Positions 1 to 6,258 of a stretch of 11,636 bases of DNA are shown piece after piece. Position 1 is the stretch's first letter, and every line of letters begins with the position of its first letter. Origin of the DNA: an uncultured Verrucomicrobiota bacterium (GTDB taxonomy: Bacteria > Verrucomicrobiota > Verrucomicrobiia > Limisphaerales > UBA1096). A program made the translations under genes and the position numbers. The notes below the pieces were generated by a model that saw only the letters and a list, made by a program, of their open reading frames with translations, searched no databases and was not told the origin of the DNA. The stretch is from assembly GCA_913045395.1 (NCBI GenBank), contig CAJWPV010000013.1, positions 1-11,636 of the forward strand. The letters run 5' to 3'.

Positions 1-327
1 GACTGGCTAAAGGTGAATCAGTTCTTCGTTGAACAGATGGCCTACATCGCACGTAGGCTCGATGGAATTCAGGAGGGTGAACGCACCGCGCTCGACAACA
101 CGATGCTGATGCTTTGCTCTAGCATGCTGACTGGCGCTCACGACGCCACGCAGCTGCCGGTGGTCATGCTTGGCGGAGGTGGTGGACGAATCAAGGGTGG
201 TCAAAATCTCAACTACCTTGGGAAGCCTGATCGCCAGATGTGCCGCCTGTTCCTGAGCATGACGGATAAAATGGACATCCCCTTGGACACCTTCGGTGAC
301 GCCACCCAGCCTCTGGATGAGGTGTAA
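1..327 (+). CDS. DUF1552 family protein, C-terminal part (5' end outside window)
   Basis: The reading frame is open from base 1, so the gene enters from the left; about 108 C-terminal residues are visible. The tail carries features I recognise from DUF1552 proteins (PF07586): DNTMLMLCSSM, which corresponds to the usual DNSM-type strand, then a glycine-rich VVMLGGGGGRIKGG loop, then LFLSMTDKMDIPLDTFGD shortly before the stop. Full-length members are usually 400-500 residues, secreted (often by Tat) and belong to the alkaline-phosphatase-like group related to DUF1501. Their enzymatic role is unknown. They typically lie beside DUF1592/DUF1588 cytochrome-type proteins, which would be expected upstream, outside the window. 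The next gene starts 13 or 37 bases downstream and is likely co-transcribed. A GTG at 13 is internal and is not the start. Confidence 0.85.
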   Translation, partial: DWLKVNQFFVEQMAYIARRLDGIQEGERTALDNTMLMLCSSMLTGAHDATQLPVVMLGGGGGRIKGGQNLNYLGKPDRQMCRLFLSMTDKMDIPLDTFGDATQPLDEV

Positions 328-364
328 CGCTTGTCCAAGCATGGCGTTGGTGCGCCTGGTGAAG

Positions 365-1027
365 ATGCGACTGATATTGTTCGTTGCCATTCTGGCAGCC
401 GGCTTAGCCAAGCTGCAGGCGGGGCCGCTTGAGGCGGATGTCCACCTGACCTTCCCGCTGACGAAGCAGAAGATGCTTGGCATCTATGTCGATGCACGTT
501 TGTACGAATATGACCCGTTCCTTGCCGATGCGCCGGCAACGCTGGTGGATCAGGTGGAGTTCGAAGGCCTTGATCTGAGCACCAAGGCGCACTCGCTGCT
601 CGACCTTCATTTCTCGGCCAAGCGCAAAACGCGGATGAACTACTATGTATCGATTCGCGCTTATGCCGCAAAGGGCGGCACGCAGTATTATTTCATCGAT
701 GGCTTCCAGAAAATCTTCGAGGGCGTGGACGAGGATGAACTGGACATCGAGTTGGCCACGCGCCTGGCTAAAAAGAATCCAACCGATGATCCGGTGATTG
801 TTGGGCATGGCGGCGGTAGCGGGGAAGCCACAGGCAAACTCATCGGCATCCATCGTGCCGTGGAGATCGAGTGGGAGGGCACGGAGGGAGCGGCGTTTCT
901 GCTGCAGAAATCGTCCGACCTCAAAAACTGGGAGACGATCGAGACGTTGATCGGTGCCGGCGAAAAGGCGTCCACCTTCCTGCGTATCGCGGGCCGGGTG
1001 CAGTACTGGCGGCTCCACCGCGATTAG
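365..1027 (+). CDS. Small exported protein, possible YbaY-like domain plus C-terminal segment
   Basis: This is a 220-residue protein without a firm family assignment. Residues 1-19 form a signal peptide (basic start, hydrophobic ILFVAILAAGLA, probable cut after LQA). Residues 35-115 read as a beta-rich domain (ARLYEYDPFLADAPATLVDQ, later YYVSIRAYA) that resembles the YbaY/YscW lipoprotein fold, although no lipobox cysteine is present. A glycine-rich linker (about 147-156) leads to a C-terminal segment with the core QKSSDLKNWE (181-190), followed by a YWRL strand (214-217). That core resembles short domains frequent at the ends of verrucomicrobial secreted proteins. The start at 365 was chosen because it begins the signal peptide and has GGTG just before it; an ATG at 341 would add eight residues. 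The gene follows the DUF1552 gene closely. The YbaY assignment is a guess from pattern; the export call is firmer. Confidence 0.6.
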   Translation: MRLILFVAILAAGLAKLQAGPLEADVHLTFPLTKQKMLGIYVDARLYEYDPFLADAPATLVDQVEFEGLDLSTKAHSLLDLHFSAKRKTRMNYYVSIRAYAAKGGTQYYFIDGFQKIFEGVDEDELDIELATRLAKKNPTDDPVIVGHGGGSGEATGKLIGIHRAVEIEWEGTEGAAFLLQKSSDLKNWETIETLIGAGEKASTFLRIAGRVQYWRLHRD

Positions 1028-1129
1028 TTTGCGCGTCTACTCGAGGCTCGATCCGGCTTTACAGGGCCAAGCGGTAAAGCCACACTGCCCAGCCGGTCTG
1101 CCGGTTGCAGCCGTTTCCTTTCTTACAAT
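1028..1129. other. Intergenic region upstream of the sulfatase gene
   Basis: These 102 bases separate the small exported protein from the sulfatase gene, both on the plus strand. They contain the stem-loop at 1055-1081, so transcription of the upstream pair may end here and the sulfatase-nagB-like pair may have its own promoter. I see no convincing -35/-10 pair. The stretch before the ATG is pyrimidine-rich (TTTCCTTTCTTAC) and has no Shine-Dalgarno sequence. Confidence 0.5.
1055..1081 (+). terminator. Stem-loop after the exported-protein gene, possible terminator
   Basis: GGCTTTAC at 1055-1062 pairs perfectly with GTAAAGCC at 1074-1081 across an 11-base loop. It begins 27 bases after the stop of the upstream gene. 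No T-run follows, so it is not a classic intrinsic terminator. It may be a processing or mRNA-stability structure, or chance. Confidence 0.35.
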
Positions 1130-2662
1130 ATGAGCACCCGAATTCTTTTTTCCGTGGCGCTTGGCTGGGCTGCGCTTGGCCAGGCTATTGCTGGCGACAA
1201 GCTGGCCATCGAGCGCGTGCCTGAAGCCAAGCCGCGAAACGTTGTTTTCATCCTGACCGACGATCATCGCTACGACGCGATGGGCTTCATGGGGCATCCG
1301 TTTTTGAAGACGCCGCACCTCGACTCGATGGCCCGGAACGGTGTGCACTTGAAGAATGCGTTCGTCACCACGTCGCTGTGTTCGCCAAGCCGAGCATCGA
1401 TCCTGACTGGGCTGTACACGCACAAGCACCGGGTGATCGACAACAACCGGCTCGTGCCGGAGGGGACGGTGTTCTTTCCGCAACATTTGCAGAAGGCCGG
1501 CTACGAGACGGCATACATCGGCAAGTGGCACATGGGAGGCAGCACCGACCAGCCTCGGCCGGGGTTCGACCACTGGGTGAGCTTTCGCGGTCAGGGCACG
1601 TATCTACCGTCGCGCAACGGCCTAAACGTCAACGGCAAAAAGGTGCCACAGAAAGGGTACATCACCGATGAGTTGACCGACTATGCCGTGGACTGGCTGC
1701 GCAGCCGGAAGCGGGACAAGCCGTTTTTCCTGTACCTCTCGCACAAGGCGGTGCACGCGCAGTTCACGCCGGCCGAGCGGCACCGGGGGGCTTTTGCGGA
1801 AGCGGAGGTTGTGCCGCCCAAGTCGCAGGCCAACACGGTCGCAAACTACGACGCCAAGCCGCGTTGGCTAAAGGATCAGCGCAACAGCTGGCATGGTGTC
1901 GATTTCGCGTATCACAGCGGCATCGACGTCGAGAAGTTCTACAAGGACTACTGCGAGGCATTTCTCGCCGTTGACGATAGCATCGGCCGGGTGCTTAAGA
2001 CGCTCAAGGAGACAGGCGTGCACGACGACACGCTGGTGATTTACATGGGCGACAACGGGTTTATGTTCGGCGAACACGGGCTGATCGACAAGCGGGTCGC
2101 CTACGAGACCTCCATCCGCGTGCCGATGGTGATGCAGTGCCCGGCGCTCTTCGGGGGCGGTCGGGTGGTTGAGCAGGTCGTGGCGAACATCGACATCGCT
2201 CCGACCGTGTTCGAGGCCGCCGGCATCAAGAAACCCGGCTACATGGACGGTCAAAGTTTCATAGCGCTTGGCCAAGGGAAGGACATCTCGTGGCGTGACT
2301 ATTTCCTATACGTCTATTACTGGGAGAAAAACTTCCCGCAATCGCCCACGGTGTTCGCGTTGCGCGGCGACCGCTACAAGTACATCACCTACTACGGTCT
2401 GTGGGACACCGACGAGTTGTACGACATACGCAGCGACCCCGGCGAAACCAAAAACCTCATCACCGATTCCAAGCTCAAACCGGTCGTTCGCGAGATGGAA
2501 GACAAGCTGTACGGGATGTTGGCCGAGAGCGGTGGGATGTTCATCCCGCTCAACCAGCCAAGGGGCAACTCACAGAACAAGCGCCTCAAGTCGCGCTCCA
2601 AGCCGGGTGCCTTCCCGGGTCAACTCGTGGTGGACGAGCCGATCAACCGGAGCGCTCGATAA
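1130..2662 (+). CDS. Secreted S1-family sulfatase, N-acetylglucosamine-6-sulfatase-like
   Basis: This 510-residue type I sulfatase would hydrolyse sulfate esters on a carbohydrate, probably in the periplasm or outside. Residues 1-21 are a signal peptide (cut near AIA). The core is complete: metal-binding TDD at 43-45; the formylglycine motif C84-S-P-S-R88 followed by ASILTG; GKWH at 131-134 with the conserved lysine; SHKAVH at 204-209; metal-binding GDNG at 307-310; and GEHGLIDK ending in K321. The C terminus has the usual short sulfatase subdomain (ALRGDRYKYI, then WDTDELYDI). The DNN and FFPQHLQKAGY pattern after the active site recalls N-acetylglucosamine-6-sulfatases and mucin-desulfating sulfatases, but substrate is inferred. 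Activation needs a formylglycine-generating enzyme, which is not seen here. The stop lies 3 bases before the nagB-like gene, so co-expression is very likely. The last 30 residues form a basic tail. Confidence 0.93.
   Translation: MSTRILFSVALGWAALGQAIAGDKLAIERVPEAKPRNVVFILTDDHRYDAMGFMGHPFLKTPHLDSMARNGVHLKNAFVTTSLCSPSRASILTGLYTHKHRVIDNNRLVPEGTVFFPQHLQKAGYETAYIGKWHMGGSTDQPRPGFDHWVSFRGQGTYLPSRNGLNVNGKKVPQKGYITDELTDYAVDWLRSRKRDKPFFLYLSHKAVHAQFTPAERHRGAFAEAEVVPPKSQANTVANYDAKPRWLKDQRNSWHGVDFAYHSGIDVEKFYKDYCEAFLAVDDSIGRVLKTLKETGVHDDTLVIYMGDNGFMFGEHGLIDKRVAYETSIRVPMVMQCPALFGGGRVVEQVVANIDIAPTVFEAAGIKKPGYMDGQSFIALGQGKDISWRDYFLYVYYWEKNFPQSPTVFALRGDRYKYITYYGLWDTDELYDIRSDPGETKNLITDSKLKPVVREMEDKLYGMLAESGGMFIPLNQPRGNSQNKRLKSRSKPGAFPGQLVVDEPINRSAR
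2269..2276. repeat. TTGGCCAA octamer palindrome, copy 1
   Basis: This exact TTGGCCAA sits in the longer palindrome CTTGGCCAAG (2267-2276). It lies inside the sulfatase gene and is read there as Leu-Gly-Gln (CTT GGC CAA, residues 380-382). Confidence 0.6.
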
Positions 2663-2665
2663 TTC

Positions 2666-3598
2666 ATGCCGCGAAAGCTCAGTTCCATCGCTCCCGATTG
2701 GTGGGACTACACCACGCTCGAGGACGACCTGATCAGCGACGCAGCGACGCTCACGCCAAGTGACATCCAGCAATTGTCGCGTCCCGGCTTTCGAGTCGTG
2801 ATGTACGATACGCTGGAGGATTTCTATTTGGCCGAGGCGCTTGAGTATATCCATGCTTGGCGTGAGGCGACTGCGGATAATCCGGTCGGCATCTGCGGGC
2901 CGATCGGGCCGACCGAGCAGCTGCCACTCGTCGCCCGCTTGGTCAACGAGCTTGGCCTGTCGCTCCAATACTCGCATTTCTGGGGTATGGACGAATGGGT
3001 TGGCGACGACGGCCGCGAAGTGCCGACCGACCACCCGTTGTCGTTCGAGCGGGCGGATCGTGAACTGTGTTTCGACCGGATTACGCCTGGCCAGACAATG
3101 CCGGAGAAAAATCTGCATTTTCCAAAGGCCGACACGACGGCCTATCGAGAGAGCTGGGACGGTGTTCGCTGCGCGGTGATGCAGGGTGGCCAGGGCGACA
3201 TCAAGCACTGGGCGTTCAACGATCCGCTGCGACGCGAGGGGGAGTATACCGATGCACCTTTGACGCCGGAGGAATACCGCAAACTCGCCACGCGCGTGGT
3301 CGAGTTGCACCCGATCACGCTGGCGCAAAACGCTCGCACCTCTGGCGGCGGCAACATCACCATGGTTCCGCAACGTGCCGTCACCGTGGGGCCGATCGAA
3401 ACATGGCAATCGGAGAAGGTCAGCATCTGGCACGCTGGCGCGCACGACAACCCGCTTGGCCAACGGCTCACGGCGCTGATGATTTCCAATGGCATCACCG
3501 ACAGCAGCGTGCCGATGTCGCTGCTTGCTGACCACCCGAACGTCCAGTTCAACTACTACCGGGGCGGGCTCGGCACCTGCGACGTCGAGATGCACTGA
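2666..3598 (+). CDS. Glucosamine-6-phosphate deaminase (NagB)-like sugar isomerase/deaminase
   Basis: This 310-residue protein matches NagB along its length by eye. [19 protein letters not shown] (106-124) corresponds to the NagB MDEYVG region, with D109 at the place of catalytic D72 of E. coli. [14 protein letters not shown] (174-187) corresponds to GGVGNDGHIAFNEP, so H143 is kept (H181) but D141 is replaced by I179 and E148 by D186. AVTVGP (238-243) and [10 protein letters not shown] (286-295) match later NagB strands. Hand alignment places Thr and Asp where E. coli has phosphate-binding R172 and K208. The family deaminates glucosamine-6-phosphate to fructose-6-phosphate; this member may act on a different or unphosphorylated sugar. 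No signal peptide is visible, so it is cytoplasmic. Its ATG lies 3 bases after the sulfatase stop with no Shine-Dalgarno, which suggests translational coupling. A 6-phosphogluconolactonase-like role is a weaker alternative. Confidence 0.8.
   Translation: MPRKLSSIAPDWWDYTTLEDDLISDAATLTPSDIQQLSRPGFRVVMYDTLEDFYLAEALEYIHAWREATADNPVGICGPIGPTEQLPLVARLVNELGLSLQYSHFWGMDEWVGDDGREVPTDHPLSFERADRELCFDRITPGQTMPEKNLHFPKADTTAYRESWDGVRCAVMQGGQGDIKHWAFNDPLRREGEYTDAPLTPEEYRKLATRVVELHPITLAQNARTSGGGNITMVPQRAVTVGPIETWQSEKVSIWHAGAHDNPLGQRLTALMISNGITDSSVPMSLLADHPNVQFNYYRGGLGTCDVEMH
3456..3463. repeat. TTGGCCAA octamer palindrome, copy 2
   Basis: This exact octamer lies inside the nagB-like gene and is read as part of CTT GGC CAA (Leu-Gly-Gln, residues 264-266), the same frame as copy 1. 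Confidence 0.6.
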
Positions 3599-3601
3599 AG
3601 C

Positions 3602-3615
3602 CACTTGGCCAAGTG
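3602..3615. repeat. 14-bp perfect palindrome between convergent genes (octamer copy 3)
   Basis: CACTTGGCCAAGTG is perfectly self-complementary and contains the TTGGCCAA core at 3605-3612. It fills most of the 24-base gap between the nagB-like stop and the aminotransferase stop, which face each other. As RNA it could form a 5-bp stem with a GGCC loop on either strand, possibly aiding termination in both directions. No T-run follows on either side. A protein-binding site is the other possibility. Confidence 0.5.
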
Positions 3616-3622
3616 CTTGCTG

Positions 3623-4744
3623 TTACCCGAGACATTGGCCAAGCGCGTCGAGGAAGTGTTTGACGTTGGCCGCGGTGGCGTTGTGGCCCATGAGGCCGAC
3701 CCGCCATATTTTGCCCTTCATCGGGCCGAGGCCGGGACCCACCTCGATGCCGAAGTCGCGCAGTAGGCGAGCGCGCACACCAACTTCGTCCGCGCCATCC
3801 GGCACACCGACAGCGTTGAGTTGCCAAAGCTGATGTCCCTGCTGCGAGATGATCGATAGGCCCAGCTTGGCCAAGCCGGCCTTGAGGGTTTCGTGTGCCT
3901 GCCGGTGCCGGGTCCAGCGAGCCTCGAGGCCTTCCTCCAAGACCAGACGTAGCGCCTCGTGCAGTGCGTAGTTCATGGTAATGGGTGCGGTGTGATGATA
4001 CACGCGCTCCGAGCCCCAGTAGCTGGCAAGAAAATTCACGTCGAGATACCAGCTCTGCACCTTGGTTTTGCGGTTGGTGAGGACGTTCATCGCGCGTGGG
4101 CTGAATGAAACCGGCGCCAGACCCGGTGGGCAGCTCAGGCATTTTTGGGAGCCGCTGTATGCGGCATCAACTTGCCAGGCGTCGATGGCCACCGGGCAGC
4201 CTCCAAGCGACGTCACGGTGTCGAGCAGGAACAACGCGCCGGCGTCGCGGGCCAGGCGCGAGATTTCCTCAACAGGAGTGAGCGCGCCAGTCGAGGTCTC
4301 TGCGTGCACGATGGCCACAAGCTTGGGTTGGCGGCCTTCGAGCGCGGCTGCGATGGCCGACGGCTCGATGATCGTGCCCCACTCGGCCTCGACTTTTGTG
4401 ACCGTGGCGCCGCAGCGCTCGGCGACGTCGCACATTCGCGTACCGAACACGCCGTTGACGCCGATGACCACCTCGTCGCCCGGCTCCAGCAGGTTGACGA
4501 AGCAGGCCTCCATCCCGGCGCTGCCGGTGCCGCTAACGGGAAACGTCATATCGTTTTCGGTCTGGAAAACGCGCCTTAGCATCGACTTGATCTCCTCCAT
4601 CATGCCGACGAACGTCGGGTCGAGGTGCCCGACGAGCGGACGCTGCGTGGCGGCGAGCACTGTGGGCGCTGCGTTGCTCGGCCCGGGGCCAAGCAGCAGT
4701 CGTTCGGGGGGCGAATAGGTGTCCGGGATGTCTTGGACACTCAT
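3623..4744 (-). CDS. Alanine/serine-glyoxylate aminotransferase family protein (PLP class V)
   Basis: This 373-residue protein is a fold-type I, class V aminotransferase of the serine-pyruvate/alanine-glyoxylate type. It opens with LLLGPGPSN (17-24), the usual N-terminal signature. [10 protein letters not shown] (71-80) binds the cofactor phosphate, D175 in [10 protein letters not shown] contacts the PLP ring, and [12 protein letters not shown] holds the Schiff-base lysine K201. YHHTAP (249-254) and the carboxylate-binding arginine R348 in WRVGLMG are also present, so it looks fully active. It would move an amino group from alanine or serine to glyoxylate or pyruvate in the cytoplasm; the exact pair cannot be told from sequence. 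The start is the ATG at 4744, whose ATGA overlaps the stop of the DUF1501 gene. Upstream in-frame codons lie inside that gene, and no Shine-Dalgarno is seen, so translation is probably coupled. The related (S)-ureidoglycine-glyoxylate and 2-aminoethylphosphonate transaminases are alternatives. Confidence 0.93.
   Translation of the reverse strand: MSVQDIPDTYSPPERLLLGPGPSNAAPTVLAATQRPLVGHLDPTFVGMMEEIKSMLRRVFQTENDMTFPVSGTGSAGMEACFVNLLEPGDEVVIGVNGVFGTRMCDVAERCGATVTKVEAEWGTIIEPSAIAAALEGRQPKLVAIVHAETSTGALTPVEEISRLARDAGALFLLDTVTSLGGCPVAIDAWQVDAAYSGSQKCLSCPPGLAPVSFSPRAMNVLTNRKTKVQSWYLDVNFLASYWGSERVYHHTAPITMNYALHEALRLVLEEGLEARWTRHRQAHETLKAGLAKLGLSIISQQGHQLWQLNAVGVPDGADEVGVRARLLRDFGIEVGPGLGPMKGKIWRVGLMGHNATAANVKHFLDALGQCLG
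3635..3642. repeat. TTGGCCAA octamer palindrome, copy 4
   Basis: This exact octamer lies 30 bases from copy 3, in the last codons of the aminotransferase gene, where it is read on the minus strand as CTT GGC CAA (Leu-Gly-Gln). Confidence 0.6.
3867..3874. repeat. TTGGCCAA octamer palindrome, copy 5
   Basis: This exact octamer, within GCTTGGCCAAGC, lies in the aminotransferase gene. It is read on the minus strand as TTG GCC AAG (Leu-Ala-Lys), a different frame from copies 1, 2 and 4. Confidence 0.6.
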
Positions 4745-6228
4745 GAAATGATATCGTGAATAACGTGACCGTTGGTGTCGGTCAGCCGGAAATCGCGACC
4801 CTGGTAGCGATAGGTCAGTCGTTTGTGGTCGATGCCCAACAGGTGCAGGATGGTGGCGTTGAGATCGTGAATGTGCATCGTGCCGGGCGTCCACTTTTCC
4901 TTGATCGGTTTGATCGCGTTACCATCGGCATCGGTGATGTTGTAGGCGTAGTCGTCGGTCTGGCCGTAGGTGATCCCGGGCTTGATGCCGCCACCGGCGA
5001 GCCACGTGGTGAAGCAACGAGGGTGATGGTCTCGCCCGTAGTTCGTCTCGGTCAGCTTGCCTTGGCAGTAGGAGGTGCGCCCGAATTCGCCGCCCCAGAC
5101 GACCAGCGTCTCGTCGAGCATGCCGCGCTGCCGGAGGTCGGCGATGAGCGCCGCGCTGCCTTGGTCGATGTCCTTGCACTGCGACTCGTGCTCCTTGGGC
5201 AGGCTGCCGTGGGCGTCCCAGCCACGGTGGAAAATCTGGATGTTGCGCACGTCGCGCTCAGCCAAGCGGCGGGCGTTGAGGCAACAGGCAGCGAAGGTGC
5301 CGGCTTGGCGCGCCTCCTGTCCGTACAGTTCGAACGTCGAGTCACTCTCACCCGTCAGGTCCATCAACTCCGGCACGGAGGTCTGCATGCGATAGGCCAA
5401 CTCGTGCTGCTGGATGCGGGCGAGGATTTCGGGATCGGCAAACTGCCGGTATTGTTCCTGGTTGATGGCGGCCAGCGCATCGAGCTGGGCGCGGCGGTCC
5501 CTACCGGTGACGCCGGCCGGGTTTTTCAGGTACAGCACTGGGTCTCCCTCACTGCGCAACAGCACTCCCTGATGCTCAGACGGCATGAAGCCGGTTCCCC
5601 AAAGCCGATTGAACAAACTTTGTTCTGGGAACTTGGAGCGCGCATGCATGACAACGTAGCCCGGCAGATCCTCGTTTACGCGCCCTAGCCCGTAGCTGAG
5701 CCAGGCGCCGAGACTGGGCCGGCCGGGAACCTGACTGCCGGTCTGAATGAACGTGATCGCCGGGTCGTGGTTGATCGCCTCGGTAAAGGTGCTGTTCACG
5801 ACGCAAAGTTCCTTCGCCATCCTAGCCGTGTGCGGCAGTAAATCGCTAACCCAGACGCCTTGGTCGTTGTTATCGTGCCTCGTGTATTTGTATTTACTCG
5901 GGCAGACCGGCAGCGTTTTTTGCCCGGCCGTCATGCCAGTGATGCGCTGGCCGTCGCGGATATGTTCCGGCAAATCCTTCCCGAACATCTCGCGCATCTT
6001 TGGCTTGTGGCTCCAGAGATCGTGATGGCTCGGGCCGCCGCTCATGAAGAGATAAATCACCCGCTTGGCCTTGGGTGCGAAGTGCGTGCCGTCCACCTGG
6101 CCAGCGGAGTTGGCGAGCAGGCTCGGTCCAAGCGCATCGGCAAGGGCGACGGTGCCCAGGCCAAGCGCAGCGCGGCCAAACAACTGCCGACGCGTTATCA
6201 TGAGTTCGGATTCTCTGAGGGGATTCAT
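4741..6228 (-). CDS. DUF1501 family Tat-exported protein (alkaline-phosphatase-like fold)
   Basis: This 495-residue protein has a Tat signal at the start: [12 protein letters not shown] (12-23), then a hydrophobic run to about LLA. The mature part has DUF1501 (PF07394) marks: [18 protein letters not shown] near the front, the central GWDAHG, then WGGEFGRT and GRDHHP, and a C-terminal [20 protein letters not shown]. The histidine- and aspartate-rich motifs resemble the metal site of the sulfatase/alkaline phosphatase superfamily, but no reaction is established for the family. The start at 6228 gives MNPLRESEL before TRR, the form I know from other members; an ATG at 6237 (3 residues longer) and one at 6201 (MITRRQ) are possible. 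It follows the DUF1553 gene by 30 bases and overlaps the aminotransferase start by ATGA. Pairing with a DUF1549/DUF1553 partner is the typical arrangement in Planctomycetota and Verrucomicrobiota. Confidence 0.93.
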   Translation of the reverse strand: MNPLRESELMITRRQLFGRAALGLGTVALADALGPSLLANSAGQVDGTHFAPKAKRVIYLFMSGGPSHHDLWSHKPKMREMFGKDLPEHIRDGQRITGMTAGQKTLPVCPSKYKYTRHDNNDQGVWVSDLLPHTARMAKELCVVNSTFTEAINHDPAITFIQTGSQVPGRPSLGAWLSYGLGRVNEDLPGYVVMHARSKFPEQSLFNRLWGTGFMPSEHQGVLLRSEGDPVLYLKNPAGVTGRDRRAQLDALAAINQEQYRQFADPEILARIQQHELAYRMQTSVPELMDLTGESDSTFELYGQEARQAGTFAACCLNARRLAERDVRNIQIFHRGWDAHGSLPKEHESQCKDIDQGSAALIADLRQRGMLDETLVVWGGEFGRTSYCQGKLTETNYGRDHHPRCFTTWLAGGGIKPGITYGQTDDYAYNITDADGNAIKPIKEKWTPGTMHIHDLNATILHLLGIDHKRLTYRYQGRDFRLTDTNGHVIHDIIS

Positions 6229-6258
6229 GTTGTCCATGGGACGAGTAAAAGTTGGGTG

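Noticed and set aside
296..364. Longer start for the small exported protein, overlapping the DUF1552 gene
   Set aside because: The extra residues have no conserved character and would bury the signal peptide inside the protein; 365 or 341 is more natural.
2570..3604. Long minus-strand open frame (344 codons) opposite the nagB-like gene
   Set aside because: It is antisense to a gene with clear family motifs, its translation is arginine/histidine-rich low-quality sequence without motifs, and such frames are common in GC-rich DNA.
4745..4894. Fifty-codon N-terminal extension of the aminotransferase
   Set aside because: The extension is His/Arg-rich shadow of the DUF1501 gene, and family members start shortly before the LLLGPGPSN motif.
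4756..5688. Plus-strand 310-codon frame inside the DUF1501 region
   Set aside because: It mirrors the DUF1501 gene, which has full family motifs; the complement frame has none.
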